Counted from the first letter of the stretch, positions 8,369 to 17,526 are shown. The stretch is DNA of 64,000 bases from Guptibacillus algicola (GCF_020171805.1 NZ_JAIVAF010000001.1:1-64000); one strand, 5' to 3'. Program-made: numbers and translations. The notes: generated by a model not told the origin, from the sequence alone.

Positions 8369-9196
8369 TTGCACACAATTACATACCAAGATTCATTTCA
8401 ATTCATAGATTTCTTCGAAGCAAACAGTAATGTTTTTACAGAAACGCTACTAAAAGAAGCGGTTAATGTTGAAGATAAAATTGATGAAATACTACAAATA
8501 GGCAATATCGATCTCGTAACTAATGCTCATACACTGGTTGTATATATTATAGAAAAAAATGATCAGGAGCTTCACTCTTTTGCGCAACAAGAAGGAATTG
8601 CTTGGGCCACGCATTCCTTAGCTGTCTCGTTTAAACTAGAATGGGTACAAGCTATACGTCGAACACTGTGGGTATTTTTTCAGAAATACTCTGAATTAGT
8701 AAGCAATGATAAGAGATTTAATTTCTTTGAAATGGAAAAACAAATTAACAATCGAGTAGACAACTTTTTGAATTCCTTCTTCATAAGTTATACGGAATAC
8801 AAAGATTCGCTTATAAAGGCTCAAAAAGAACTTGTTGAAAATCTTTCAGTACCAATCATTCCGATTAACGACTCGGTAAGCATCTTACCGTTAATAGGGG
8901 CTATTGATGAGCAACGAACCGAAATTCTCGAAGATAAGGTTTTATCCGCAATTAGCGATATGCGAATCCAAACTTTGATTATAGACTTATCCGGAGTTGC
9001 AGATATAAGTCGTGACGATGTTCACCGATTGATTCAAATCATTGATGGCGCATCGCTGATGGGGTGCACCACTGTTATAACTGGATTAAGGAAGTTAGTC
9101 GTAATGAAAGTAACGGAGCTTGGCATAAAGTTAGATAAAGAAATAAAAACATTAGGTACATTACAACAGGCATTAAGAGAGTATTTTATTACTTAA
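8369..9196 (+). CDS. RsbR-like STAS-domain protein (stressosome paralogue)
   Basis: The product is 275 residues, starting at TTG (8369) with AGGAGG eight bases upstream. The N-terminal 150 residues are helical and resemble the globin-like sensory domain of RsbR proteins. The C-terminal half (from about residue 160) is a STAS domain: VPIIPINDSVSILPLIGAID, then LIIDLSGVADIS, then TVITGLRK. In RsbR proteins this region carries the threonines phosphorylated by the RsbT kinase; here the DLSGV position is serine. Such paralogues join the stressosome that controls sigma-B. None of rsbS, rsbT or rsbU is nearby, so it is an orphan co-antagonist acting in trans, if active. Confidence 0.8.
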   Translation: MHTITYQDSFQFIDFFEANSNVFTETLLKEAVNVEDKIDEILQIGNIDLVTNAHTLVVYIIEKNDQELHSFAQQEGIAWATHSLAVSFKLEWVQAIRRTLWVFFQKYSELVSNDKRFNFFEMEKQINNRVDNFLNSFFISYTEYKDSLIKAQKELVENLSVPIIPINDSVSILPLIGAIDEQRTEILEDKVLSAISDMRIQTLIIDLSGVADISRDDVHRLIQIIDGASLMGCTTVITGLRKLVVMKVTELGIKLDKEIKTLGTLQQALREYFIT

Positions 9197-9331
9197 CAAT
9201 AATCTTTTATGTTTTCAATTTAATCCTGTATCACTTCCAATTTCCAATTATTTCAAAACAACTCACCTCAGTATTTTTTTGAAAAAGAAAGTTATGTTAA
9301 GGCTTATGTGTGATATTGGAACTAAAAATGG

Positions 9332-9358
9332 GAACCCCATCTAAATAGGGGGCCCCTC
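9332..9358 (-). terminator. Terminator-like hairpin
   Basis: A GC-rich hairpin (GGGAACCCC with GGGGGCCCC-type arms) is followed on the minus strand by ATTTTT, downstream of the gene remnant at 9408. Confidence 0.5.
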
Positions 9359-9407
9359 AGCTATTCATAAATCACCATAACTATTCCGCTCATTGCATTT
9401 TAAAGAA

Positions 9408-9653
9408 CTACTCCCTACTTCTTCTTTCTACGATATAGATCAAGCGTTTTATAGCCCTCTGATAAAACCTGGATCCCAGAACGACATTGAGATTCTCAGC
9501 CATTTCTTCAATCGTTTTCACGAATATAAATATTGCGTCGTGCTTCTCAGACAAAGACTTCGCCTGTTCCTCAAAGAATTCATATCCTTCTGGGTTATGA
9601 AGAACAGCCATATTTTCGTATTTTGATAACTTTAGTTTATCTACGATCGACAT
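9408..9653 (-). pseudogene. Small conserved protein, probably frameshifted at the 3' end
   Basis: The frame opens with a normal-looking soluble protein (KLKLSKYENMAVLHNPEGY, then KHDAIFIFVKTIEEM) of a type usually near 130 residues in Bacillaceae. After about residue 52 it changes to arginine-rich sequence and stops at 81. In a neighbouring frame the DNA reads LSEGYKTLDLYRRKKK, which better resembles the expected basic C-terminus, so a frameshift near 9490 is likely. It follows the VOC gene at 9682 by 28 bp and was probably cotranscribed with it. The function is unknown. Confidence 0.45.
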
Positions 9654-9681
9654 CTTATGTAACGCCTCCTAAAAAATCGTA

Positions 9682-10056
9682 TTACTCAAAGATAGCTAGC
9701 ACCGCACCAGCTGGATCTTTAATAACACAGAAGAACATTTCTCCCATGTACCGAGGACCATCTAATATCTGTCCTCCGTGTTCGATACAATTATCGGCAC
9801 TTTCTTTAACACTTTCAACCTTTACATACATTAGCCATTGCGGAGGAAGCGAAGCATTGTCTCCTCTTGCATGACAAATTCCTGTCACTGTATCACCCGC
9901 TGGAGTTTTGATATCGAAATCATGATACGTTCCCATATCGTGTTTACTTGCTTCCCATCCTACAACACTAGTATAAAAATCTTTAATTTCTTCAGCATTT
10001 CCGACCGTTAAATCTCGCCAATGTATCTGACCAACATCACTCTTATCTTTGCTCAT
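9682..10056 (-). CDS. VOC-family (glyoxalase/bleomycin-resistance fold) protein
   Basis: The product is 124 residues, with two glyoxalase-fold repeats: GQIHWRDLTVGNAEEIKDFY begins the first and LMYVKVESVKESADNC the second, ending KDPAGAVLAIFE. The pattern (FYTSVVGWE, then VTGICHARG and GGQILDGP) is that of the stand-alone VOC proteins related to CFP32-type hydroxylases. The usual first metal ligand position is IHWRD and the last is the terminal Glu. The substrate is unknown. A GAGGAGA site lies upstream of the ATG. Confidence 0.8.
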   Translation of the reverse strand: MSKDKSDVGQIHWRDLTVGNAEEIKDFYTSVVGWEASKHDMGTYHDFDIKTPAGDTVTGICHARGDNASLPPQWLMYVKVESVKESADNCIEHGGQILDGPRYMGEMFFCVIKDPAGAVLAIFE

Positions 10057-10204
10057 ATAAATTCTCCTCTCATTTCAATCACTTTTCCAACTTCTATAGT
10101 GACTTCCTTCTTTCCAATATTTTTACATGAAATCACCAACAAAGCATCTATGATGTTAGACTTAATTGTTTTCGTATAATAATGTCTAATGTTAACCTAC
10201 CTGA

Positions 10205-10490
10205 AACGACCATCGTACATCTATAAATTCAGCTTGCTCTCAAATCACCACGTTAAAATCATTTGAGCTTATAAAAGATGGGCAAATGCATGCTACTTTT
10301 GATCATGAAGAAGGATTATCTGTAGCAAATAGCATATATAGACTAGTAACAAGTATGTATGTGAACGAGGAGAAATATAATCTTTATTTCTACGAACTTT
10401 GCAGAGTTTATAGAAGAAAATGTTGAGGTCAAAGATTACGGTGAACAATTATTAACTGAGCCCTATGAAGATATATTATCATTTGTCTAA
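10205..10490 (+). pseudogene. Frameshifted gene fragment, unknown family
   Basis: From about 10205 the plus strand encodes a continuous protein-like stretch without a start codon (including KDGQMHATFDHEEGLSVA and YVNEEKYNLYFY). It runs out of frame near 10395 and continues in another frame as NFAEFIEENVEVKDYGEQLL to TAA at 10488. The two pieces read as one protein of about 90 residues with a single-base change between them. I do not recognise the family. The remainder of the gap between 10057 and 10590 contains nothing I can name. Confidence 0.45.
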
Positions 10491-10590
10491 AGCAATATCG
10501 TTACAATTCATGGTGCTATTTGAGCCCACATACTAATGTATCCTGGCTTAGATTCGTAGATTGTCATTCACTAATGAGGAGTGGTTTTAA

Positions 10591-11790
10591 ATGAGAACAC
10601 TTTATGCTCGTAACTATCAACGCATTCTTCGAATCATATCACCGGCGCTGCCCTGGCGAGTACCAGATCTAGTAGAAGGAGAAAATAGTGTATTTTCCCT
10701 CCCGGCTAAATTAAAAGAAAAAGATATCAAGAATGTACTCATTGTAACGGATGCTGGGATTACGAAAATTGGGTTAATTGAGCCCCTTCTACGTAAGTTG
10801 AATGAAGTAGAAATTCTTTATACAATCTACGACAAAACCGTGCCAAATCCAACGATTGAAAATGTTGAAGAAGCACGGGAAATCTATGAATACAACGGGT
10901 GTGAGGGCTTCATTGCCTTTGGTGGTGGTTCTCCTATTGATTGTGCAAAAGCAATTGCTGCGCGTATTTCACGTCCAAATAAGTCAGTGACACAACTGAA
11001 AGGCATCTTAAAAGTACGCAAGAAAATGCCGCCATTTTATGCAGTACCAACGACTTCAGGTACAGGTAGTGAAGGAACGTTAGCGGCTGTCATCTCAAAT
11101 AAAGAAACACATGAAAAATTTGCGATTACTGATCATGCCCTCATTCCACACGTAGCCGTTTTAGACCCTTTATTAACAATAGGACTACCGAAACACATTA
11201 CAGCTATGACTGGGATGGATGCTTTAACGCACGCTGTTGAAGCGTATATTGGGAAAAGTACAACAGCTGAAACGCGAAGCTATTGCATAAAAGCAGTGAA
11301 ACTGATTTTCGAGAATTTATATGAAGCCTACGAGAATGGAAGCAATGTAGAAGCACGTAAGCAAATGCAGCAAGCATCCTATTTTGCTGGACTTGCATTT
11401 TCGCGCTCTTGTGTAGGTTATGTTCACTCCATTGCACATACACTGAGTGGATTTTACGATGTCCCGCATGGATTAGCGAATGCAGTCATTATGCCACATG
11501 TGCTTAACTATTATGGAGAAGCAGCGCACCATTCGCTAGCACAGCTTGCAGATGTAGTAGGAATTGGTAAAGGAGAAACCTTACAGCGAAAAGCCAACTT
11601 GTTCATTGAAGCGATTGAAGAAATGAATTCTAAGATGGATATTCCAAATAAAATTGAGGAAATTCTGGATCAAGATATTTCGAAAATGATTAAGCATGCA
11701 CAAGCTGAAACAATTCCTTTATACCCTGTACCGAAACTTTTGAAGAACGATGAGTTATTTTATCTCTATCATGTTATCCGAGGAAAATAA
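10591..11790 (+). CDS. Iron-containing alcohol dehydrogenase
   Basis: The product is 399 residues, in the normal range for group III dehydrogenases. The NAD(P)-binding GGGSPIDCAKA lies at about residues 110-120, followed by PTTSGTGSEGT. The metal-binding region is present: DALTHAVEAY (Asp and His), then YVHSIAHTLSGFYDVPHGLANA with two further histidines. The N-terminal RNYQRILRIISPALPWRVP is typical of a subgroup found widely in Firmicutes. It reduces aldehydes or ketones or oxidises alcohols in the cytoplasm; the substrate cannot be read from sequence. A GAGGAGTGG site precedes the ATG. It is on the plus strand and monocistronic. Confidence 0.92.
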   Translation: MRTLYARNYQRILRIISPALPWRVPDLVEGENSVFSLPAKLKEKDIKNVLIVTDAGITKIGLIEPLLRKLNEVEILYTIYDKTVPNPTIENVEEAREIYEYNGCEGFIAFGGGSPIDCAKAIAARISRPNKSVTQLKGILKVRKKMPPFYAVPTTSGTGSEGTLAAVISNKETHEKFAITDHALIPHVAVLDPLLTIGLPKHITAMTGMDALTHAVEAYIGKSTTAETRSYCIKAVKLIFENLYEAYENGSNVEARKQMQQASYFAGLAFSRSCVGYVHSIAHTLSGFYDVPHGLANAVIMPHVLNYYGEAAHHSLAQLADVVGIGKGETLQRKANLFIEAIEEMNSKMDIPNKIEEILDQDISKMIKHAQAETIPLYPVPKLLKNDELFYLYHVIRGK

Positions 11791-11881
11791 TAGTACTGTT
11801 TACGCATGAATGAAAAATGATAGGTTTAACATACAAATATATTTGAGATGGACTGTCATATTTTATTGTGCAAACACTCCC

Positions 11882-12310
11882 TTAACTAGATCCTTCATAC
11901 TTTGTTAGAAGATGTGAACCAAAATTCCCACCGAGTTCTGATGGTTCACACCCGCTTAAAAAATATTCCTCACTCTTTTCAGAAGTTACAGTTACTTTTG
12001 ATTCAATTGATTTACAAGTGATGCTCTCAACTCTACTTGGCCCAAACTTATCTCTTGTTGTGTCTGTCTCAGCATAAATTGAGCTACCATCATAACTAAC
12101 ATCTTTAATTATTGGGTCGCCTTCATCGGTATAACTTACGATTCTGATACGATCTGTTTTACCGCCGTTAACATTCTCAAGGAATAGTTCAAAAGTATCG
12201 AGGTTAGTGATTTCGCTTCCCAGACCAATAACGATATCACTATTAGATGGTGTAAAGCTGCAACCCCCAAGTAATATTGAAGATAATAGAATGAATAAGA
12301 TCTTCTTCAT
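11882..12310 (-). CDS. Small lipoprotein, unknown function
   Basis: The product is about 142 residues from the ATG at 12310, preceded by AAGGG. The signal peptide KKILFILLSSILLGGC ends in a good lipobox (LLGGC, Cys about residue 17), so the mature protein is lipid-anchored outside the membrane. The remaining 125 residues are polar with two or three cysteines and show no recognised domain. It is monocistronic, with a repeat element (12357-12406) immediately upstream. Confidence 0.7.
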   Translation of the reverse strand: MKKILFILLSSILLGGCSFTPSNSDIVIGLGSEITNLDTFELFLENVNGGKTDRIRIVSYTDEGDPIIKDVSYDGSSIYAETDTTRDKFGPSRVESITCKSIESKVTVTSEKSEEYFLSGCEPSELGGNFGSHLLTKYEGSS

Positions 12311-12356
12311 CTTATCAACCCTTGCTAATAAAATGTAATGCATCGTAGGTATGATA

Positions 12357-12406
12357 CAAAAGGAACAGCAATCCCTTTTTAGTCAATGCTTCCCTTAGTT
12401 GAACAA
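12357..12406 (-). repeat. Palindromic spacer repeat, diverged copy
   Basis: The plus strand reads AAAAGGAACAGCAATCCC, then TTTTTAGTCAATGCTTCCC, then TTAGTTGAAC. It matches the order of the main family (AAAAAGGAGCGTAATCC, TTTTTAGAT, AACGCTCCC, GATTGTTGAAG) with several changes. Same orientation as the other copies. Confidence 0.5.
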
Positions 12407-12477
12407 GGAGAGTCTAGAAGTCTAGCTTTTCAACTGCCATAAATGTTACTATCATAAGATTCTTGAATGCTTTTGTC

Positions 12478-12692
12478 CTTATTTGGTCCAAAGAGCCTCA
12501 CATTGGAAACCAACAACTTCATTATGATATAAGTTACTGGATGCCACCTTCCATATGTATCACCTTCTTTTGGACATTTATACCAGATCCTACATTAATC
12601 CTATTAATAGGTTTGGAAGTGACCGTTTGCACTATTGATTACCTTTTAATCACAAATCACTCCCTTTAATGAATGTAATTGTATATTTTGAG
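12478..12692. repeat. Intergenic spacer with a second, degraded copy at 46247-46403
   Basis: This gap holds no convincing gene. It shares several blocks with 46247-46403 in the same order: CTTATTTGGTCCAA, a GGTTTGGAAGTGACCGTTTGCA-like block and CTCCCTTTAATGAATGTAA. The homology runs into the end of the downstream VOC gene. Confidence 0.6.
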
Positions 12693-13085
12693 TTAACTCT
12701 CATGCATTTGAGCAATCTGGATAAGGTTACCACATGTATCATCGAGAACAGCAACTGTAACTTCTCCTACATTTGTTGGTTCCATTGTAAAATGAACACC
12801 GCGTTTCTTTAATTCCTCGTACTCTTTATGAACATCTTCCACGCCAAACATTGTTGCCGGGATACGATCAGCGTATATCTTCTCCTGATACTCTTTGGCG
12901 GCAGAATGAATATTAGGTTCAAGTACAAGTTCAGTACCTCTTTGATCTTCGTCAGAAACAAGGGTGATCCATCTATATTCACCAACCGGCTTATCTTCCT
13001 TTTTTACAAATCCCAGTGTTTCAGTATAGAACTGTAATGCTCTTTCCTGATCCTGAACAAATATACTGGTAACAATAATTTTCAT
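12693..13085 (-). CDS. VOC-family (glyoxalase-fold) protein
   Basis: The product is 130 residues with two VOC repeats: VTSIFVQDQERALQFYTE and PATMFGVEDVHKEYEEL. LGFVKKEDKPVGEYRWITLV and the C-terminal DDTCGNLIQIAQM are typical of the small stand-alone glyoxalase/extradiol-like proteins in Bacillus (YraH/PhnB-like relatives). The substrate is unknown. The ATG at 13085 has a purine-rich upstream region (GGAGGCGAAACG). The last codons and downstream DNA are duplicated in degraded form at about 46375-46403. Confidence 0.85.
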   Translation of the reverse strand: MKIIVTSIFVQDQERALQFYTETLGFVKKEDKPVGEYRWITLVSDEDQRGTELVLEPNIHSAAKEYQEKIYADRIPATMFGVEDVHKEYEELKKRGVHFTMEPTNVGEVTVAVLDDTCGNLIQIAQMHES

Positions 13086-13163
13086 AGTCGTTTCGCCTCC
13101 AATAGGTATAGTAAAATTTATTAATCTATTAGACCTAACTTACCCAAAATATGTATTATTTCT

Positions 13164-13445
13164 TTATCCCATGAGTGCCCATACTATAGCCGCTCCAAAA
13201 ACAAATGTGAACAGCAATTCCATCATTGCAGCTTTCATCCTACCTGCCCAAAGTTCTTTAAGCATTTGAATAATCATTCCATCGGCCACAATTCCTAACG
13301 TAAAGTAACTTCCGATCATGTCATTTGTGTGATCACTATCAAAAGTAAATTGAATTGCACCTATAGCGAATATACCACCTATGATATAGAACGCTAGTAG
13401 TAGACCCTTCTTACTCTTCGTATATTCCTGCTTTCCATTCTTCAT
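13164..13445 (-). CDS. Small membrane protein, unknown function
   Basis: The product is 93 residues from the ATG at 13445 (AGGGTG seven bases upstream). Three hydrophobic stretches are visible (about residues 14-34, 45-62 and 72-90). A short basic head suggests a cytoplasmic N-terminus. No family is recognised. It lies upstream of the VOC gene on the same strand with an 78-bp gap, so cotranscription is possible. Confidence 0.6.
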   Translation of the reverse strand: MKNGKQEYTKSKKGLLLAFYIIGGIFAIGAIQFTFDSDHTNDMIGSYFTLGIVADGMIIQMLKELWAGRMKAAMMELLFTFVFGAAIVWALMG

Positions 13446-13721
13446 CTCTAACACCCTTTTTTCTTCGTTACTTTTCTACTATTATTATCACGGTCATCTA
13501 AATATACTCCTCATCAAGGTTAACCAGAAACGACTATATCCCTAGTTTCAGGAAGCATCATGTTAGAAGGCAATTGTCACCGCTCCATTATTTTGTCCAG
13601 CTAATTTCTTACTAAAGTCTTACCTTTTTTCATCCTATCTTGATTCCCCCGGTAAATACCCTTATACTTTTCGTGCATTCCATTATACACTTATACTTAT
13701 TGTAGCCGAGGAGGACATATT

Positions 13722-14747
13722 TTGATAGATTTACGAAGTGACACGGTCACGAAACCAGACGAGAAAATGCGAAAAGCAATGTACGAAGCTGAAGTTGGCG
13801 ATGATGTGTATGGGGAAGATCCGACGGTAAATAAACTCGAAGAAATAGCAGCTGCTGTTCTCGGAAAAGAGGATGCCCTATTTGTAACGAGTGGTACGCA
13901 GGGAAATCAGATTGCCGGATTGGTACACTGCCGTCCAGGACAGGAAGTTATCATGGAATCTCAGGCTCACATCTTTCTTTACGAAGCTGCTGCTCTATCA
14001 GCGTTTGCGGGAGTTCAAATTAAGACGATCGATGGTAATAATGGTGCTATGAATCCAGCCGAGGTCGAAGCAGCTGTGCGCGGAGAAGATATCCACCAAC
14101 CTGAAACTGGGCTAGTCTGCATTGAAAATACACACAACAAAGCAGGTGGTGCCGTTGTGCCTCTTGAAAACATGGAGGCAATTTATCAAGTAGCGAAACG
14201 AAACGGAATTCCTGTTCACTTAGACGGAGCACGGTTATTCAACGCTTCAGTAGCTTCTGGAACGTCTGTGAAAGAGTTCGCAAAGTATACTGACTCTGTA
14301 CAGTTTTGCTTATCGAAAGGGCTAGGTGCACCTGTTGGTTCTATCATAGCAGGCTCTTCTGACTTCATTTCTAGCGCTCGTAAATGGCGGAAACGCTTAG
14401 GCGGTGGACTCAGGCAGGTTGGCGTACTCGCCGCACCTGGCATTATCGCTCTCGAAGAAAATGTAATGCGTCTTGAGATTGATCACACGAACGCAAAACA
14501 CCTTGCCGAAGGGCTTCAAGCAATCGAAGGTTTGACTGTAACGAATAACGTTGCTACGAACATTATCTTAGTGGACATTTCGGATTGTGGTATGAGTACC
14601 GATGCGTTTGTTCAGCAATTGAAAGGCCACCATATTTTAACGGGTGCGTTCGGCCCAAATACAATCCGTTTCGTTACGAACAATAGGATACGCGAAGAAG
14701 AGATCCATACTGTTTTAGAAAATGTGAAGAAAATAGTTAAGGGATAA
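13722..14747 (+). CDS. ltaE: Low-specificity L-threonine aldolase
   Basis: The product is 341 residues, starting at TTG (13722) after GAGGAGG. It is a fold-type I PLP enzyme that cleaves L-threonine and allo-threonine to glycine and acetaldehyde. The N-terminal IDLRSDTVTKPD and GDDVYGEDPTVN are the family hallmarks. The PLP lysine is in CLSKGLGAPVGS (about residue 199), and HLDGARLFNA supplies the cofactor-binding Asp and Arg. The length matches the family (about 340). It is monocistronic, followed by a terminator. Confidence 0.95.
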   Translation: MIDLRSDTVTKPDEKMRKAMYEAEVGDDVYGEDPTVNKLEEIAAAVLGKEDALFVTSGTQGNQIAGLVHCRPGQEVIMESQAHIFLYEAAALSAFAGVQIKTIDGNNGAMNPAEVEAAVRGEDIHQPETGLVCIENTHNKAGGAVVPLENMEAIYQVAKRNGIPVHLDGARLFNASVASGTSVKEFAKYTDSVQFCLSKGLGAPVGSIIAGSSDFISSARKWRKRLGGGLRQVGVLAAPGIIALEENVMRLEIDHTNAKHLAEGLQAIEGLTVTNNVATNIILVDISDCGMSTDAFVQQLKGHHILTGAFGPNTIRFVTNNRIREEEIHTVLENVKKIVKG

Positions 14748-14756
14748 TGCCCGTTC

Positions 14757-14797
14757 GAGAGTACTTATTGTTTGTTCAGTAAGTGCTCTTCTTTTTA
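14757..14797 (+). terminator. Terminator of the threonine aldolase gene
   Basis: Arms GAGAGTACTTATTG (14757-14770) and CAGTAAGTGCTCTTC (14778-14792) are followed by a T-run. Confidence 0.75.
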
Positions 14798-14821
14798 CTA
14801 AGGTCCCCCTCATCTTATGGA

Positions 14822-15049
14822 TTAGGTGGAACTCTTAAAAGATCCCTTTTTTTTCATATACTCAATAGCTTTAGTCTTATTACTTTCATTTGAAACATAA
14901 AATGCTTCATTCTTCTCTCGATAAAATAAAAAGAACTTTTCCCTCGAAAGATTCCCCTCATCAATCGCTTTTTTTACAGCGCAATTTGTTTCTTTCGTAT
15001 GTGAGCAATTAGAATACCTACATCTCTTCGATAAGTCAATTATAACCCA
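14822..15049 (-). pseudogene. RsgA (ribosome-assembly GTPase) C-terminal remnant
   Basis: The minus strand from 15049 to TAA at 14822-14824 encodes about 75 residues with no start codon. They match the zinc-binding C-terminal domain of the circularly permuted GTPase RsgA: IDLSKRCRYSNCSHTKETNC keeps the C-x5-C-x-H-x5-C ligand pattern, followed by AVKKAIDEGNLSREKF. The OB-fold and GTPase domains are missing, so this is a 3' fragment. The housekeeping rsgA is presumably elsewhere. The lysine-rich tail is longer than usual. Confidence 0.7.
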
Positions 15050-15167
15050 TTACTTCCATAATATTACACAAACCTACACACGAGCGCTTATCATTTATTG
15101 TGCAAGAGGTCCCCTGTAACAGTAACCATTGACTTCTTCCAGTTAAAACAGCACCATCCGACCCTAC

Positions 15168-16343
15168 TCAACTTTCAATAGAAGGAATAACATACTCTTC
15201 TAATAAAGGGTCCACATCCATCCCACTCGAAGTTTGAACCACTATTAAATCAAGCTCTGGTACCACAACTAGATACTGACCATATAATCCCATCCCTCGA
15301 TAAGTTTCATAGCCATTGATAGACTTCAACCAGAAGAAATACCCATAGTGACCACCGTCGAAGTTACCGTTCGTATTTCCATATGGTTGGATACTCTTTT
15401 GTACCCATCCTTCTGGCAACACTTGTTTCTCCTCCCACTTTCCTTCTTCTAAATAGAGGTAGCCAATCTTTGCAATATCTCTTGGCTTCATCTTTACCCC
15501 AGTTCCTCCGAATGACGTTCCTGAACGATCAGTCGGCCACTCTACATTGCTAATTCCTAAATGAGAGAATAGGTTTTGTTCAGCATACTCCGAAAGCTTC
15601 GTACCCGTAGCTTCCTGAAGTATTTTTGATACTACTCTTGCGTCACCTGTACTATAATTCCATCTGCCTGGATCTTCACTTAACGGCCGACTCATAATGA
15701 AAGAAGCAGGATCTGTGCCCTCCATAAATTCTTTCCATGTGTCTGATTGATAGAAACCCTTTTCTGTTTGCTCTGGGAAATCAAGCCCGCTCTTCATTGT
15801 TAAAAAGTCTTGTATAGTAAGATTGCGCTTCCACTGGTCTAAATTAGTGATGTTTTCTGAAGTAAGATAGCTTAGCGCTTTACTCTCCACACTTTCGATC
15901 GCTCCCTGTTGAACAGCGACACCAACTAATGCTGAAGTTATGCTTTTAGTAACTGAATAGATGGGATGGGGTGTTTCTTCATCAAAGTCACCTCCATACT
16001 TTTCAGAGACAATATATCCATCTTTTATTATAAGCATTCCTTCCATAGGAATGTTCTCCTCTTCAATATGTAGAAACATATTTCTTAGAAGAGTTGAACT
16101 CATTCCAACGCTTTCTGGAGTAGTTGTTTGCCAAGCCTCTGTTGGCCAGTAAGACAGAATTTCTGGAACCGCTTCTCTAACTACGCCTGATTCATCTTCA
16201 ATTTCGCCAGATACTTTCTCACTAATCGAATCACCACTGGAAGTAGGACTTCCGCTCCCCTCTTTATCTAATCCTTGCTCACTACATGCCATAAGTAGAC
16301 CGATCAGCAAAGTGGTAACTAAAATTACTTTCCAAGTTTTCAT
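15168..16343 (-). CDS. Serine hydrolase lipoprotein (class C beta-lactamase family)
   Basis: The product is 391 residues from the ATG at 16343 (AGGGGAAGG directly upstream; the in-frame ATG seven codons earlier is less well placed). A lipoprotein signal ends in LLMAC. The catalytic S-x-x-K is in YSVTKSITSALVG (about residue 133), and YSTGDARVVSKIL provides the Y-x-G/N element. It belongs to the beta-lactamase-related serine hydrolases (esterase or D,D-peptidase-like, 6-aminohexanoate-hydrolase-like), acting on the outer face of the membrane. The substrate is unknown. It is divergent from the LysR gene at 16471, a common regulator-target layout. Confidence 0.85.
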   Translation of the reverse strand: MKTWKVILVTTLLIGLLMACSEQGLDKEGSGSPTSSGDSISEKVSGEIEDESGVVREAVPEILSYWPTEAWQTTTPESVGMSSTLLRNMFLHIEEENIPMEGMLIIKDGYIVSEKYGGDFDEETPHPIYSVTKSITSALVGVAVQQGAIESVESKALSYLTSENITNLDQWKRNLTIQDFLTMKSGLDFPEQTEKGFYQSDTWKEFMEGTDPASFIMSRPLSEDPGRWNYSTGDARVVSKILQEATGTKLSEYAEQNLFSHLGISNVEWPTDRSGTSFGGTGVKMKPRDIAKIGYLYLEEGKWEEKQVLPEGWVQKSIQPYGNTNGNFDGGHYGYFFWLKSINGYETYRGMGLYGQYLVVVPELDLIVVQTSSGMDVDPLLEEYVIPSIES

Positions 16344-16470
16344 GCCTTCCCCTTTCGTTTTCACTAAATTCTGATAAATACCTCAATATTATTGTATTTA
16401 TCAGAAATTCATATGTAAAATATATATTATTAATAAAACATATAACTATTTCATATATGGGGAGATAATT

Positions 16471-17367
16471 ATGCTAGGATTATTGGAAACCTTTGTATCC
16501 GTGGTGGAATGCGGATCACTTTCGGCGGCTGCCAAAAAAATGCATGCCAATCAACCAAACTTATCTGTTCGAATTCAAAAGCTTGAAGAGATGCTGGACG
16601 TAAAACTATTTGACCGGGAAGGTAAAAAATTAATACTCAATCCTGTTGGAAAGAAATTGTATGAGCAAACGAAACCTGTGTTAAAGATGGTAGAAACTAT
16701 TCAAGAAGAAATGAGTTTATATAAACACCCAGAAACCGGGCATATTCGCATCGGGGGAGGCTATCAGATATTGCTCACTACCTTACTTCCTTTTATGGAT
16801 TGGTTTACTAATAAGTATCCTCAAGTTACTTACGAAATGAATGAGGTTGGACCCGCTTCCCTCATTCACCACCTCATCGATCAATATGAACTAGACATAG
16901 GCTTAGTGGATACGTCTTTTACAAACGAACAAATTGAATCTATCCCATTAGGAATCGATTCAACAATCAAACTTATAGTTCCTAATTCAAACCACTACCA
17001 CAACCAGAATTCAATCTCACAAGAAGAGCTAAAAGACCTGTCATTCATCGTTTTCAAAAAAGAAACCAAACTAAGAAATGAAATCGATGAAGCGTTAAGA
17101 GAAAGAGATATTTCACTTTCCATACTAATGGAAACAAACCATATTGACCTAATGATTAAAATGGTTGAAATGGGTCTTGGCGTTTCTTTTCTTCCCATCT
17201 CAACAGATTCTCATATTGTTATCGATAAACGTGTAAAGGTGTTGCATGTGGAGGGACTAGAATTTCAACCCAAGCTATTATACTTAATCTATAGGAAAAA
17301 TCGGTATTATCCTTCTTCTATGCTACAGTTTATAACTGAATTGAAGTCTTTTTATTACAGGAGGTAA
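16471..17367 (+). CDS. LysR-family transcriptional regulator
   Basis: The product is 298 residues. The N-terminal winged helix (LETFVSVVECGSLSAAAKKM, then NQPNLSVRIQKLEE) is canonical, followed by LFDREGKKLILNPVGKKL. The substrate-binding domain (about 90-290) includes a typical GHIRIGGGYQ start. It is divergently transcribed from the serine hydrolase lipoprotein, so it probably regulates that gene and itself from the shared 127-bp AT-rich intergenic region. The effector is unknown. Confidence 0.93.
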   Translation: MLGLLETFVSVVECGSLSAAAKKMHANQPNLSVRIQKLEEMLDVKLFDREGKKLILNPVGKKLYEQTKPVLKMVETIQEEMSLYKHPETGHIRIGGGYQILLTTLLPFMDWFTNKYPQVTYEMNEVGPASLIHHLIDQYELDIGLVDTSFTNEQIESIPLGIDSTIKLIVPNSNHYHNQNSISQEELKDLSFIVFKKETKLRNEIDEALRERDISLSILMETNHIDLMIKMVEMGLGVSFLPISTDSHIVIDKRVKVLHVEGLEFQPKLLYLIYRKNRYYPSSMLQFITELKSFYYRR

Positions 17368-17388
17368 GTGTGAAGGATAGTAAACGTT

Positions 17389-17430
17389 AAAGAACCCTCA
17401 TCTTTCTAGAATGATGGGGATCCTTTAATT
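17389..17430 (+). terminator. Terminator of the LysR gene
   Basis: Arms at 17389-17402 and 17413-17426 are mostly complementary, with A-rich and T-rich ends, 22 bases after the stop codon. Confidence 0.6.
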
Positions 17431-17526
17431 GAATGCATTTGCATGTTACACCTTAACAACTTCTCTAAAGTGGGAGGCCCTCCTTACATTAAGCTCTGTA
17501 TTATTAAATAGTGAATATAAATAAAA

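Noticed and set aside
12463-12669. 68-codon plus-strand frame
   Set aside because: It lies in a spacer that is duplicated in degraded form at 46 kb, where the frame is not preserved. No ribosome binding site.
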